Shown piece after piece: positions 52,521 through 62,777 of a stretch of 64,000 nucleotides of DNA (position 1 is its first letter; the number at the start of each line of letters is the position of its first letter). The DNA lies in NCBI RefSeq assembly GCF_000661915.1, contig NZ_CP007509.1:310001-374000 (forward strand). Direction: 5' to 3'. Position numbers and translations under genes: made by a program. The notes below the pieces were generated by a model. It saw only the letters and a program-made list of their open reading frames with translations. It did not search any database and was not told the DNA's origin. This stretch comes from Stutzerimonas decontaminans (lineage in GTDB: Bacteria; Pseudomonadota; Gammaproteobacteria; Pseudomonadales; Pseudomonadaceae).

Positions 52521-53275
52521 CGCCGTTTCGCCAGTCGAGCGAAGCGTTCTTTTGCGCCACGCCAAGCGCCAGGGGCAGCAGGCCGGGTGGCCGGCCCCGC
52601 GGCGTCAATTGCTAGCACCGGTGGCGCCCGGTGCAGCGGGCGGCTGGCGCCTTCCTTATATACCCTGTGCTGTTGCCGGGAGGCGGCATCGCTGCTCTGC
52701 GCGGCTTGGGTAGAGTTCTGCTGCCTCCAGACCACACTGTCGCTGTGCGCATGGGGCTACGCCTGGGAGCAGGGCGATGTATTGAAAGCGATGTGTTGAA
52801 ATAAAAGAGCCATACAATAAAGATAGTTTATTTTTTGTAGGTTCTTTGTTTTTAGTCGGTTGATTAAATTTATCTAATATTGATTAAGCGGCGCGGTTAG
52901 TTGCTTTCTAATTTATTCGGCTCTCTTCAACAAGCTTTTAATTAATTCAAATGGGCTCCCTGCGCGGTGAATATATGGCGGTTGGAATTCCCATGACCGG
53001 TCAGTCTTGAAATGGATGCCGAGGCGACAGCCGGCGATCGGCGCGATTCCCCTAGGTCTTTCGCGCAGCCTGTCTGCGACGAAGGTTAGCGCTCGTCTGC
53101 TGGCAGATCGCTTGTAGACAGGTCGAGGTGTGCGAGCGGCTCTGTTCGACAGCTTCACAGCGGTACTGGGTCGATCGTCAGACTAAAGTCGGGGCTTTCA
53201 ATCATAAAGGCACCCCTGCTAAATTCAGCATGTGGGTTCCCTTCACACGCAATAAAAATAAGGCGGAGAACGTCA
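52521..53275. other. Gene-poor region upstream of the symporter operon
   Basis: 755 bases with no convincing gene. The part around 52797–52935 is strikingly AT-rich for this genome and holds two direct TTGATTAA copies at 52860 and 52880, 20 bases apart. Short open frames here lack ribosome sites or family features. It probably contains the promoter and control sites of the DUF4212/symporter operon; related operons answer to the CrbS/CrbR (MxtR/ErdR) system, but I cannot define a site. Confidence 0.6.
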
Positions 53276-53539
53276 ATGGCCGACAACGATAAAGAAAATG
53301 CTGCTGCGTACTGGAAGGCGAATGTTCGCCTTATCACTTGGAGCTTGGTGGTCTGGGCTCTTGTCTCGTATGGTTTCGGTATCCTCCTGCGCCCGCTGGT
53401 ATCCGGCATCCCGGTTGGGGGCACGGATCTAGGCTTCTGGTTCGCTCAACAGGGTTCCATCATCACGTTCATTTTGATCATCTTCCACTACGCGTGGCGG
53501 CTGAACAAATTGGACAAGGAATTCGGGGTTGAGGAGTAA
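53276..53539 (+). CDS. DUF4212 small subunit of a sodium/solute symporter
   Basis: An 87 aa membrane protein with two helices (ITWSLVVWALVSYGFGILL and SIITFILIIFHYAWRLN). It is the usual small partner encoded just before VC_2705-type symporters. GGCGGAGAA precedes the ATG. It starts 6 bases before the large subunit. Confidence 0.9.
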   Translation: MADNDKENAAAYWKANVRLITWSLVVWALVSYGFGILLRPLVSGIPVGGTDLGFWFAQQGSIITFILIIFHYAWRLNKLDKEFGVEE

Positions 53540-53544
53540 CCACA

Positions 53545-55314
53545 ATGAGCCAATATTGGATCAACATGATGTTCGTGGGCGCGTCCTTCCTGCTCTATAT
53601 AGGAATCGCGATCTGGGCCCGCGCTGGGTCGACTAAGGAATTCTACGTTGCTGGTGGTGGCGTTCACCCCGTTACCAACGGTATGGCGACTGCGGCAGAC
53701 TGGATGTCTGCAGCTTCCTTCATTTCCATGGCCGGTCTGATCGCTTCCGGCGGTTATGCCACTTCCGTTTACCTGATGGGTTGGACCGGTGGCTACGTGC
53801 TGCTGGCGATGCTGCTGGCGCCCTACCTGCGTAAGTTCGGCAAGTTCACTGTGCCGGACTTCATCGGTGACCGCTTCTACAGCCGTGGCGCGCGCCTGGT
53901 AGCTGTCGTCTGCCTCATCCTCATCTCCGTTACTTACGTAATCGGTCAGATGGCAGGTGCTGGTGTGGCGTTCTCCCGCTTCCTGGAAGTGAGCAACTCC
54001 GCCGGTATCTGGATTGCTGCTGCCATCGTGTTCGCCTACGCGGTATTCGGCGGCATGAAGGGCATCACCTACACCCAGGTGGCGCAGTACGTGGTTCTAA
54101 TCATCGCCTACACCATCCCGGCCGTGTTCATTGCCATGCAGCTGACTGGCAACCCGATTCCGATGCTGGGTATGTTCGGCACCCACGTCGAGTCCGGCGT
54201 GCCGCTGCTGGACAAGCTGGATCAGGTTGTTACTGACCTTGGCTTCGCTGCCTACACTGCTGACGTCGACAACAAGCTGAACATGTTCCTGTTCACCCTG
54301 TCGCTGATGATCGGTACTGCTGGTCTGCCACACGTAATCATTCGCTTCTTCACCGTACCGAAGGTAGCTGATGCCCGCTGGTCCGCTGGCTGGACCCTGG
54401 TCTTCATCGCCCTGCTGTACCTCACCGCTCCGGCCGTTGCCTCCATGGCACGTCTGAACCTGGTCAATACCATCTATCCGGAAGGCCCGCAGGCCGAAGC
54501 GATCCGCTACGAAGATCGTCCAGATTGGGTACAGACCTGGGAAACGACTGGCCTGATCAAGTGGGAAGACAAGAACGCCGACGGTCGTGTGCAGATGTAC
54601 AACGACGCCAGCGCCGCCTTCGCTCCGACCGCTGCAGAGCGTGGCTGGAATGGCAACGAGCTGACCGTGAACAACGACATCATCGTTCTGGCCAACCCGG
54701 AAATCGCCAATCTGCCAAGCTGGGTCATCGGTCTGATCGCCGCAGGTGCTATCGCTGCTGCGCTCTCGACTGCTGCGGGTCTGTTGCTGGCGATCTCGTC
54801 TGCCATCAGTCATGACCTTATTAAGACACTCATCAATCCGAAGATCAGCGAGAAGAACGAGATGCTGGCTGCTCGTCTTTCCATGACGGCAGCGATCCTG
54901 CTGGCAACCTGGTTGGGTCTGAATCCTCCGGGCTTCGCCGCGCAGGTGGTGGCACTGGCGTTCGGTCTTGCGGCAGCGAGCCTGTTCCCGGCGCTGATGA
55001 TGGGTATCTTCTCCAAGCGCGTGAACAGCAAGGGTGCCGTCGCCGGTATGCTGGTTGGTGTGGTTTCCACCGCCGTGTACATCTTCCTGTACCTGGGCTG
55101 GTTCTTCATCCCAGGCACTGCGAGCATCCCGAACACGCCTGATCAGTGGTGGATGGGGATCTCCCCGCAGGCCTTCGGTGCTGTGGGTGCCATCCTGAAC
55201 TTCGCTGTTGCCTACGCTGTGTCGATGGCTACCGAAGCGCCGCCGCAGGAAATTCAGGATCTGGTCGAGAGCGTTCGTACCCCGAAAGGTGCTGGCGTTG
55301 CGCTTGATCACTAA
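53545..55314 (+). CDS. actP: Sodium:solute symporter, ActP/VC_2705 type
   Basis: A 589 aa membrane protein of the SSS family, about 13 helices. Family marks are FYVAGGGVHPVTNGMATAADWMSAASFISM and GLPHVIIRFFTVP. A soluble insert of about 70 residues (YPEGPQAEAIRYEDRPDW onward) is typical of the VC_2705 branch. Close relatives take up acetate and similar monocarboxylates, and the presence of malate synthase nearby fits growth on acetate. Substrate is inferred. Confidence 0.88.
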   Translation: MSQYWINMMFVGASFLLYIGIAIWARAGSTKEFYVAGGGVHPVTNGMATAADWMSAASFISMAGLIASGGYATSVYLMGWTGGYVLLAMLLAPYLRKFGKFTVPDFIGDRFYSRGARLVAVVCLILISVTYVIGQMAGAGVAFSRFLEVSNSAGIWIAAAIVFAYAVFGGMKGITYTQVAQYVVLIIAYTIPAVFIAMQLTGNPIPMLGMFGTHVESGVPLLDKLDQVVTDLGFAAYTADVDNKLNMFLFTLSLMIGTAGLPHVIIRFFTVPKVADARWSAGWTLVFIALLYLTAPAVASMARLNLVNTIYPEGPQAEAIRYEDRPDWVQTWETTGLIKWEDKNADGRVQMYNDASAAFAPTAAERGWNGNELTVNNDIIVLANPEIANLPSWVIGLIAAGAIAAALSTAAGLLLAISSAISHDLIKTLINPKISEKNEMLAARLSMTAAILLATWLGLNPPGFAAQVVALAFGLAAASLFPALMMGIFSKRVNSKGAVAGMLVGVVSTAVYIFLYLGWFFIPGTASIPNTPDQWWMGISPQAFGAVGAILNFAVAYAVSMATEAPPQEIQDLVESVRTPKGAGVALDH

Positions 55315-55367
55315 CTGATAATGCAGCCGGACGTCAGACCTGCTCTGACACAAGGTTGAGGTAGAAG

Positions 55368-55399
55368 TCGGGCTTCCATATGGAAGCCCGATTTTTTTA
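55368..55399 (+). terminator. Terminator after the symporter gene
   Basis: A 24-base perfect palindrome (TCGGGCTTCCAT with its complement) followed by T7. It should stop most transcription before the next gene. Confidence 0.93.
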
Positions 55400-55412
55400 G
55401 GGGGAGTTGTAT

Positions 55413-55931
55413 ATGTTCTGGCATCTAATTGCGGCAATCGTCGCAGGTGTAGCGGGAGCCGGTATCGGGCTGCTGCTGCGCTCACTGACGCGGAAGCGGT
55501 TGCCGAAATGGATCATTCCCGTATGTGCCGGTCTGGGGATGCTGAGTTACACCATCCACTACGAGTACACCTGGTTCGAAACCAAGCAAGCGCGCCTGCC
55601 AGCGGGATCGGTGGTGGTCATGAGTGAAGAGGGCGAAATGCTCTGGCGCCCGTGGACGATGATCTATCCGATGCCATTGGCCTATACGGTGCTCGATGGC
55701 GCAAACGCCCAGGTGCAGGACACCAGCCAGGGGCGTCTCGGTCGTTTCGTGCTGTATCGTTTCGAGAAGCAACACCTGACATCGACCGTAAAGAGCGCCA
55801 GCTATCAGTTGATTTGCGCGGAAAAGGCGATGTTCAGGCTGAACGAAGCCGGCGAGGCGAAGATCGAGACGCTGACCGAGCTGGAAGCTGATTCACCGTT
55901 GTATCAGGCTATTTGTGAGGCCCGTCGGTAA
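55413..55931 (+). CDS. Membrane-anchored protein, unknown function
   Basis: A 172 aa protein from the ATG at 55413 with GGGGGAG upstream. Two N-terminal helices (LIAAIVAGVAGAGIGLLL and WIIPVCAGLGMLSYTI) are followed by a soluble part of about 120 residues with three tryptophans and two cysteines. Its start lies 99 bases after the symporter stop, beyond a terminator. No family recognised; position next to the symporter is known from other Pseudomonas. Confidence 0.75.
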   Translation: MFWHLIAAIVAGVAGAGIGLLLRSLTRKRLPKWIIPVCAGLGMLSYTIHYEYTWFETKQARLPAGSVVVMSEEGEMLWRPWTMIYPMPLAYTVLDGANAQVQDTSQGRLGRFVLYRFEKQHLTSTVKSASYQLICAEKAMFRLNEAGEAKIETLTELEADSPLYQAICEARR

Positions 55932-56127
55932 CGAGGGGTTGCTTACAGCGTGCGGACTCCGCGCATCAGCATCATCTGATGCGCGCCGTGACGAAACAGT
56001 CTGGGCGGTTCCGCAATGGAGCCGTGGTCAGCTAAGTGGCATTGACCGCACGCGACCATAATCGATGGCCCCTCCCCAGCTGCCTGCTGACATTCCACTG
56101 GCGCAGCGCTACTGCATCAATTCCCGA

Positions 56128-56835
56128 TCAGATCGAGTTGAACGCAGCCTTGCGCGCGCGTTGCCAGCATCTCAGTCGTTGAGCCAGTTCGTCGAGGCTG
56201 GTCAGGCCTATGCGTTGCGCACGGTTGAGCAGAATCAGGGCGATCTCTGCGGTCGCCATGGCGTCGGCGGATGCATTGTGGCGCTGTGGGATGTGGATAT
56301 TGAAATAGTCGAGCCAGTGATCCAGGCCGCCGCGATGAATCATGGCCTCGGGGAAGAGCATGGGCGCCAGATCGGCTACATCGAGGAAGGTGTGGTCCAT
56401 CGAGTAGCCAAGCTCCCTCTTCAGCGCGCGACCCAGCATGCGCTGGTCGAATGGAGCATGAAAGGCCAGGATCACGCTGCCAGCAGCAAACTCCATGAAG
56501 CTCAGTAGCGCTTCGGCGGGCGGCAGTCCGTTAGCCAGTTCGCTTGGGGCGATCCCGTGGATCAGCACGCTTTCGGTGACCTTGACCTGACGACACAGCG
56601 TGCATTCGAACTGCTGGGAGTAATCGATAGCGCCGTCTTCGATGACGACCGCGCCGATGGCGATGACCAGGTCGCGCTTGAGATGCAAGCCGGTGGTTTC
56701 CAGATCCAGCACCACCAGGCGCTGTTGGCGCAGCGGGATACTCTGCGGCGCCAGTGGGGGCAGCAGCTCGTCAATGCGTTGTTGCTGCTCGGCAGGCAGC
56801 TTCGGGCCGCGTGGGTTGAACCAGAACATACTCAT
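56128..56835 (-). CDS. DEDDh 3'-5' exonuclease (DNA polymerase III epsilon-like)
   Basis: A 235 aa nuclease. Exo I is VVLDLETTGLH, Exo II is ILAFHAPFDQRML and Exo III is RHNASADAMATAEI, giving the DEDDh acidic set and catalytic His. It is not the main DnaQ, since it lacks the polymerase-binding tail. Its ATG overlaps the stop of the DUF294 gene by 4 bases, so the pair is co-translated, as in P. aeruginosa next to the actP locus. Confidence 0.92.
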   Translation of the reverse strand: MSMFWFNPRGPKLPAEQQQRIDELLPPLAPQSIPLRQQRLVVLDLETTGLHLKRDLVIAIGAVVIEDGAIDYSQQFECTLCRQVKVTESVLIHGIAPSELANGLPPAEALLSFMEFAAGSVILAFHAPFDQRMLGRALKRELGYSMDHTFLDVADLAPMLFPEAMIHRGGLDHWLDYFNIHIPQRHNASADAMATAEIALILLNRAQRIGLTSLDELAQRLRCWQRARKAAFNSI

Positions 56836-58775
56836 AGTTGATAGCGCACCGCGAGACTGGCCTGTAGCCGCTGGGCCTGGCGGAAGGACTCGCGCAGGAT
56901 TCGGCGGTCCAGCACGTTGAGGGTATCTGGATCCAGGCGGTTGGAATAGGGCAGTCCATCGCGTGCCTGCTGTTGGTGATGCTGCATGCGAGTCTGCTGG
57001 ATAAAGTGGTAGGCCTCTTCGTAGGCCGCACCATCCTTCTTCTCGATGACGCCCTTCTCCATCAACTTGCGCAAGCGTTCAAGGGTGTTGCAGGTGCCGA
57101 TATCGTTGCTCAGTGCCAGCAGTCGGGCACCATCGACGAAGGGGGTCAGGCCCTGAACCTTGAGGTCCAGCGTGTCCTTGCCCTCGCCCTTGCGAGCCAC
57201 AACGAAGTCACGGAAACGGCCGACCGGCGGGCGATGGCGCAAGGCATTTTCGGCCATCATGCGCTGGAACAGGCGGTTTTCGCCGATCTCCTCGAGCAGA
57301 TCGCGGCGTAATTGCTCACAGCCTTCGGCCGGCCCCCAGACGCTGCGCAGGTCGAAATAAATGGTGCTGCCGAGCAGATTTTCCGGCGTTGCTTCGCGGA
57401 CGAATGAGCTGAAGCGCCGGCTCCACTCTTGGCGCGAAAGACACAGCTGGGGGTTGCTGGCCATGATGTTGCCTTTGCACAGCGTGAAGCCGCAGGCGTC
57501 GAGGTCACGGTTTATGCGTTCGGCCAGCGGTAGCAGGCGACCGCGGATATGTGCAGCTTCGGCTGCATCGGCGGCCTCGAAGAGAATGCCATTGTCCTGG
57601 TCGGTGTACAGCGTCTGTTCCTGACGGCCTTCGCTGCCGAAACACAGCCAGGTGAACGGCACACCCGGATCGCCGATGTGCTGGATGGCCAGCTCGATTA
57701 CCCGACACACGGTATGGTCGTTGAGCAGCGTGACGATGCGGGTGATCTGAGTCGACGAGGCGCCATGGGCGAGCATGTTGTCGACCAGCTGCCTGATGCG
57801 GCTGCGGATGACGACCAGGGCATCGACGCGATCGGCATGACGAATGGTCTGCGCCAGGTGCACCAGATCCACGCGCTGCAGGGAGAACAGGTCGCGTTCG
57901 GAAATCACGCCCCGCAGCAGGCCATCTTCAACCACGCAGACATGGGCAATATGTCGCTCGGTCATGGCGATCGCCGCATCGAAGGCGGTGGCGTCCGGCG
58001 GCAGATAGAACGGATCGTGGGTCATGAACTGCGCGATCGGCTGGCTAAGGTCGCTGGTGCCGGTACCGATCACCCGGCGCAGATCGCGCAGGGTGAATAT
58101 GCCTTGCGGATGCAATGCTTCATCGACGATGACGATGCTGCCGACGTTTTCCTCCTGCATCATCGCTACCGCTTCGTTGAGTGGCTTGGAGGGCAGGCAG
58201 GACACCGGATGGTGAAGCGCCAGCTCACCGATGCTGGTCTCGAGTGAATACTGCTCGCCCAGGCTCTCCACGGCGCGCATCTGCGCCTGTTGGTTGACCA
58301 AGTCGAGCAGGCTGCTGACGCCGCGCATGGCGAAGTCACGAAACACCGAGGACTGGGAAACCAGCTGGACGAAGGCGGGCTTGCCGAGCAGGAAGCAGAA
58401 GGTGTCTTCGGCGGCCAGATGAGCGGTGCGCGTTGCCCGTTCTCCCATGAGCGCTGCCATGGGAAAGCACTCGCCAACGATCACTTCGAAGGTGGTGTCG
58501 GTGCCGCGCTTGGCAGTATGCGGGCGCTGACCATGAACACGGCCCTGCTTGACGATATAGAAGTGCTGCACCACGCCGTCGTCCGGTGAAATGATGCAAT
58601 CGCCTTCGGCATAGAAGCGCAGCTCACAGTTTTCCACCAGGTAGGCCAGGTGAGCCGGTTCCATCTGGTTGAACGGGGCGTACTTGCGCAGAAACTCCAT
58701 GGTGCCATGGATGTTTTGCAGTACGGCCGTCTTCCCAGCCTGGGAAAAGGCGTCGGGTGTGCTCATGGTTGGCTT
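56832..58775 (-). CDS. cNMP-binding/CBS/DUF294 nucleotidyltransferase-like protein
   Basis: A multidomain signalling-type protein of about 647 aa from the ATG at 58766–58775 region (MSTPDAFSQAG); a longer frame starts at 58817. The order is cNMP-binding domain (ENCELRFYAEGDCIISPDDGVV), a CBS pair (NEAVAMMQEENVGSIVIVD, ISERDLFSLQRVDL), a nucleotidyltransferase-like DUF294 domain (FGSEGRQEQTLYTDQDNGILF) and its C-terminal partner. The GSxGR..D..D set resembles GlnD. The substrate is unknown; the overlap with an exonuclease gene and the symporter nearby suggest nutrient-linked control. Confidence 0.87.
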   Translation of the reverse strand, partial: KPTMSTPDAFSQAGKTAVLQNIHGTMEFLRKYAPFNQMEPAHLAYLVENCELRFYAEGDCIISPDDGVVQHFYIVKQGRVHGQRPHTAKRGTDTTFEVIVGECFPMAALMGERATRTAHLAAEDTFCFLLGKPAFVQLVSQSSVFRDFAMRGVSSLLDLVNQQAQMRAVESLGEQYSLETSIGELALHHPVSCLPSKPLNEAVAMMQEENVGSIVIVDEALHPQGIFTLRDLRRVIGTGTSDLSQPIAQFMTHDPFYLPPDATAFDAAIAMTERHIAHVCVVEDGLLRGVISERDLFSLQRVDLVHLAQTIRHADRVDALVVIRSRIRQLVDNMLAHGASSTQITRIVTLLNDHTVCRVIELAIQHIGDPGVPFTWLCFGSEGRQEQTLYTDQDNGILFEAADAAEAAHIRGRLLPLAERINRDLDACGFTLCKGNIMASNPQLCLSRQEWSRRFSSFVREATPENLLGSTIYFDLRSVWGPAEGCEQLRRDLLEEIGENRLFQRMMAENALRHRPPVGRFRDFVVARKGEGKDTLDLKVQGLTPFVDGARLLALSNDIGTCNTLERLRKLMEKGVIEKKDGAAYEEAYHFIQQTRMQHHQQQARDGLPYSNRLDPDTLNVLDRRILRESFRQAQRLQASLAVRYQL

Positions 58776-58907
58776 CCATTTTTTGTTAATGGTGGGCTGC
58801 GGGCCGGTTGGACCCAATTGGACGTAAGTCTAGTCAGCTCGAGGGGTGTGCGAGCTGATCGGGGTCAGCCTCGTGTTGCGGGCTGTTGCAACGGTGCAGG
58901 CATAAAA

Positions 58908-58927
58908 AACCGCCCCGAAGGGCGGTT
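58908..58927 (-). terminator. Terminator of glcB
   Basis: Eight-bp stem AACCGCCC with its complement and loop CGAA; on the minus strand it is followed by a run of six T in total. It lies 21 bases after the glcB stop. Confidence 0.9.
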
Positions 58928-58948
58928 CCTGTGCAGCGCTGACGCGGA

Positions 58949-61129
58949 TTACAGGCCGTTCTTGGCCTTGAACTCGCGACGGCGGCGGTGCAGTACTGGC
59001 TCGGTGTAGCCGTTGGGCTGCTTGGTGCCTTCGAGGACCAGCTCCAGGGCAGCCTGGAAGGCCACACTGTTGTCGAAGTCCGGCGCCATCGGGCGGTACA
59101 GCGGATCACCCTGGTTCTGGCGGTCGACCACCGGCGCCATGCGCTTGAGGCTTTCGACGACCTGATCCTTGGTCACCACGCCATGGCGCATCCAGTTGGC
59201 CACGTGCTGGCTGGAGATACGCAGGGTGGCGCGGTCTTCCATCAGCGCGATGTCGTTGATGTCCGGCACCTTGGAGCAGCCGACGCCCTGTTCGACCCAG
59301 CGAACCATGTAGCCGAGGATGCCCTGCGAGTTGTTGTCCAGCTCGTTGCGCTTCTCTTCCTCGCTCCAGTTGGTGTCTTGCGCCAGCGGGATGGTGAGGA
59401 TGTCGTCGATGGACGCCTTCTCGCGCTTGGCCAGTTCGACCTGACGCGCCTGCACGTCGATCTTGTGGTAGTGCATGGCGTGCAGGGTGGCGGCGGTCGG
59501 CGACGGCACCCAGGCGGTGTTGGCGCCGGCCATGGGGTGGCCGACCTTCTGCTCGAGCATCGCCGCCATCAGGTCAGGCATGGCCCACATGCCCTTGCCG
59601 ATTTGCGCCTTGCCCTGCAGGCCGCAGGCCAGACCCACGTCTACGTTGTTGTTCTCGTAGGCGCTGATCCACTTCTCGGCCTTCATGGCCGCCTTGCGCA
59701 CCATCGGGCCGGCTTCCATGGAGGTGTGGATTTCGTCACCGGTGCGGTCGAGGAAGCCGGTGTTGATGAACACCACGCGCTCGCGCGCTTCCTTGATGCA
59801 GGCCTTGAGGTTGATCGTGGTACGACGCTCCTCGTCCATGATGCCGACCTTCAGGGTGTTGCGCGGCAGACCGAGGACGTCCTCGACGCGACCGAACAGC
59901 TCGGTGGCGAAGGCCACTTCTTCCGGGCCGTGCATCTTCGGCTTGACGATGTACATCGAGCCGGTGCGAGTGTTCTTGCGGCTGGTGTTGCCGTTGAGGT
60001 TGTGCACCGCGATCAGGCTGGTGAACAGGCCGTCCATGATGCCTTCCGGCACCTCGTTGCCTTCCTTGTCGAGGATGGCATCGTTGGTCATCAGGTGACC
60101 GACGTTACGGATGAACAGCAGGGAGCGGCCATGCAGGGTCAGCTCGCCGTTACCGTCGGCCTTGCTGTAGACGCGGTCCGGGTTCATGGCGCGGGTGATG
60201 CGCTTGCCGCCTTTCTCCAGCTCTTCGACCAGGTCGCCCTTCATCAGGCCGAGCCAGTTGCGATAGACGATGGTCTTGTCGTCGGCGTCGACGGCGGCGA
60301 TGGAGTCTTCGCAGTCCATGATGGTGGTCAGCGCCGATTCCATCAGGATGTCTTTCACGCCGGCCGCGTCGGTCTGGCCGATCGGGCTGGCCGGGTCGAT
60401 CTGGATCTCGAAGTGAATGCCGTTGTTCTTCAGCAGCACGGCGATCGGTGCGCTGGCTTCGCCCTGGAAGCCCTGCAGCTGGGCCGGGTTCTTCAGGCCG
60501 GTGGTGCTGCCGTCCTTGAGCGAAACGACCAGCTTGCCGCCTTCGATGCGGTAGCCGGTGGAATCGACGTGGGAGCCGGTTTCCAGCGGTGCGGCTTCAT
60601 TGAGGAAGTTGCGCGCGTAGGCGATGACCTTGTTGCCGCGGATTTCGTTGTAGCCCGGGCCCTTGCTGGCGCCGTCCGCTTCGGAGATGGCATCGGTGCC
60701 GTAGAGGGCGTCGTACAGCGAGCCCCAGCGGGCGTTGGCGGCGTTCAGGGCGAAGCGCGCGTTCATGATCGGCACCACCAGCTGCGGGCCGGCCATGCGG
60801 GCGATTTCTTCGTCGACGTTCTCAGTGGTGGCCTGGAAGTCTTCGGCTTCCGGCAGCAGGTAGCCGATTTCTTGCAGGAAGGCTTTGTACGCCACGGCAT
60901 CGTGGGCCTGACCGGCGCGAGCCTGGTGCCAGGCGTCAATCTGCGCCTGCAGTTCGTCACGCTTGGCCAGCAGCGCGCGGTTCTTCGGCGCCAGGTCGTG
61001 GATGACGCTGTCGGCGCCGGCCCAGAAGGCGGCGGCATCGACGCCGGTACCGGGAATCGCTTCGTTGTTCACGAAGTCGTACAGGACTTTGGCGACCTGC
61101 AGGCCACCGACTTGAACGCGCTCAGTCAT
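58949..61129 (-). CDS. glcB: Malate synthase G
   Basis: Condenses glyoxylate with acetyl-CoA to malate, allowing growth on acetate and glycolate. It is 726 aa from the ATG at 61129 (GAGG six bases upstream; a GTG four codons earlier is rejected), the size of isoform G. Motifs are [64 protein letters not shown] and [21 protein letters not shown]. No glc or ace partners are adjacent. Confidence 0.97.
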   Translation of the reverse strand: MTERVQVGGLQVAKVLYDFVNNEAIPGTGVDAAAFWAGADSVIHDLAPKNRALLAKRDELQAQIDAWHQARAGQAHDAVAYKAFLQEIGYLLPEAEDFQATTENVDEEIARMAGPQLVVPIMNARFALNAANARWGSLYDALYGTDAISEADGASKGPGYNEIRGNKVIAYARNFLNEAAPLETGSHVDSTGYRIEGGKLVVSLKDGSTTGLKNPAQLQGFQGEASAPIAVLLKNNGIHFEIQIDPASPIGQTDAAGVKDILMESALTTIMDCEDSIAAVDADDKTIVYRNWLGLMKGDLVEELEKGGKRITRAMNPDRVYSKADGNGELTLHGRSLLFIRNVGHLMTNDAILDKEGNEVPEGIMDGLFTSLIAVHNLNGNTSRKNTRTGSMYIVKPKMHGPEEVAFATELFGRVEDVLGLPRNTLKVGIMDEERRTTINLKACIKEARERVVFINTGFLDRTGDEIHTSMEAGPMVRKAAMKAEKWISAYENNNVDVGLACGLQGKAQIGKGMWAMPDLMAAMLEQKVGHPMAGANTAWVPSPTAATLHAMHYHKIDVQARQVELAKREKASIDDILTIPLAQDTNWSEEEKRNELDNNSQGILGYMVRWVEQGVGCSKVPDINDIALMEDRATLRISSQHVANWMRHGVVTKDQVVESLKRMAPVVDRQNQGDPLYRPMAPDFDNSVAFQAALELVLEGTKQPNGYTEPVLHRRRREFKAKNGL

Positions 61130-61345
61130 TACTCGCCTCACTTGGTTCTTCTAATTCGACGGACAGTTCGTTTCTTGTAGTCCGAGTCGCCGGATACTAC
61201 ATGAAGCGCCGGCGAAAATCAGTCCGCCGAAAGAGCCCCCTGCGACGACGGGGGCTGCGCTGCAGGCTGCCACCGAGGCAGCTGCCTGCTATACCTAATG
61301 GGCCGTCGCTACCGCGTGAGCGATTCCCCAGCACAGGAGCAGTCC

Positions 61346-61870
61346 ATGGATCACCTCGTTCTTACCGTCATTGCCGAAGATCAGCCGGGTCTGGTCGAAC
61401 GTCTGGCCAAGTGCATCGCCGATCATGGCGGCAACTGGCTGGAGAGCCGCATGTCGCGCATGGCCGGGCAGTTCGCCGGCATTCTGCGGGTGGCCGTGCC
61501 GCAGCAGGCCCATGCCGAGCTTACCGCTGCGCTACAAGGGCTGGAGGCGCAGGGCATTCGCGTCCTGCTGGCGCACAGCGGCACGGAGCCGGTAGAGAGC
61601 TGGCAGGAAATCCAGCTGGAGCTGGTCGGCAATGATCGTCCGGGCATTGTGCGCGACATTACCCATCTGCTGGCCACGCACGGCGTCAACCTGGAAAGCC
61701 TGGATACCGAGGTGCTGCCGGCGCCGATGAGCAGCGAGCTGCTGTTCCGCGCCGAGGTGCGCCTGGCCGTGCCGAGCGAGCTGTCGCTGGAAGTCCTGCA
61801 ACAGCGGCTGGAAGCGCTGGCCGATGACCTGATGGTCGAACTCAAGCTGCAACCTGCCGAGAAATCCTAG
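61346..61870 (+). CDS. gcvR: GcvR-like ACT-domain protein
   Basis: A 174 aa protein made of two ACT domains: LVLTVIAEDQPGLVERLAKCI at the start and LELVGNDRPGIVRDITHLLA in the middle. This layout is that of GcvR, which in E. coli binds GcvA and glycine to repress the glycine cleavage operon. CAGGAG lies 7 bases before the ATG at 61346. No gcv genes are nearby, so the target is inferred from family only. Confidence 0.87.
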   Translation: MDHLVLTVIAEDQPGLVERLAKCIADHGGNWLESRMSRMAGQFAGILRVAVPQQAHAELTAALQGLEAQGIRVLLAHSGTEPVESWQEIQLELVGNDRPGIVRDITHLLATHGVNLESLDTEVLPAPMSSELLFRAEVRLAVPSELSLEVLQQRLEALADDLMVELKLQPAEKS

Positions 61871-61886
61871 TCGGCTGGCGGCATGT

Positions 61887-62777
61887 TCAGCCGGCGCTTT
61901 TACGCATGATGCGCCAGGCGTCCAGGCTGTACACCGCAAGCCCCGCCCAGATGCAGAAGAAGGCCAGCTGACGGTCGACCGGAAAGGGTTCGCCGAACAG
62001 CTGTACGGCGAGGATCAGCAGCAGCGTCGGCGTCAGGTACTGCAGGAAGCCCAGGGTCGAATACGGCAGGTGGCGCGCGGCGGCGTTGAAGCCGAGCAGT
62101 GGAATCAGCGTCACCGGCCCGGCGGCCATCAGCCAGAGCGCATCGCTGCTGGTCCAGAATGCCGGTTCGGTGCTGGTGCCGCTGCTGAACCAGAACAGCC
62201 AGACCAGCGCTACCGGCAACAACATCCAGGTCTCCACCACCAGCCCGGGTAACGCGGCGACCGGCGCCAGCTTGCGCAGCAGGCCGTAGCTGCCGAAGCT
62301 CAGCGCCAGCACGATGGAAATCCATGGGAATTCACCGAGCATCAGCAGCTGCAGGCTGACGCCGACAGTGGCCATCGCCACCGCCAGCCACTGCAGCGGG
62401 CGCAGCCGCTCGCGCAGCACGAGCATGCCGAGCAGCACGTTGACCAGCGGATTGATGTAGTAGCCCAGGCTCGCCTCGACCATCCGATCGTGGTTCACCG
62501 CCCAGACGTAGATCAGCCAGTTGGCGGCGATCAGCACGCTGGAGATGCCGAGCACGCCGAGGCGACGCGGGTGTGCCAGCAGTTCGCGCCACCAGCCTGG
62601 ATGGCGCCAGACCAGCAGCACCAGCGAGCCAAACACGGCCGACCAGATCACCCGCTGGGTGACGATCTCGAGCGCGCCGTATTGTTCGAGTGCCTTGAAG
62701 TAGAGCGGGAACATGCCCCAGATGCTGAAGGTGGCCAGCCCCAGCAGATAACCCTTGCGCAGATTGGCGGTAGCCAT
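61887..62777 (-). CDS. rarD: RarD, EamA-family transporter
   Basis: A 296 aa membrane protein with about ten helices, start set at 62777 where family similarity begins (MATANLRKGYLLGLATFSIWG) and GAAGGACG lies upstream. Marks of RarD are FPLYFKAL, QRVIWSAVFG, NWLIYVWAVNHDRMVEASLGYYINPL (seen as two parts) and LPYSTLGFLQYLTPTLLL. Chloramphenicol sensitivity gave the name; the true substrate is unknown. Confidence 0.9.
   Translation of the reverse strand: MATANLRKGYLLGLATFSIWGMFPLYFKALEQYGALEIVTQRVIWSAVFGSLVLLVWRHPGWWRELLAHPRRLGVLGISSVLIAANWLIYVWAVNHDRMVEASLGYYINPLVNVLLGMLVLRERLRPLQWLAVAMATVGVSLQLLMLGEFPWISIVLALSFGSYGLLRKLAPVAALPGLVVETWMLLPVALVWLFWFSSGTSTEPAFWTSSDALWLMAAGPVTLIPLLGFNAAARHLPYSTLGFLQYLTPTLLLILAVQLFGEPFPVDRQLAFFCIWAGLAVYSLDAWRIMRKSAG

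Noticed and set aside
52913..53158. 81-codon minus-strand frame in the gene-poor region
   Set aside because: Basic, Arg-rich composition with no ribosome site or known pattern; left as unproven.
58988..61180. 730-codon plus-strand open frame opposite glcB
   Set aside because: Shadow of malate synthase G with Val/Asp/His-rich composition.
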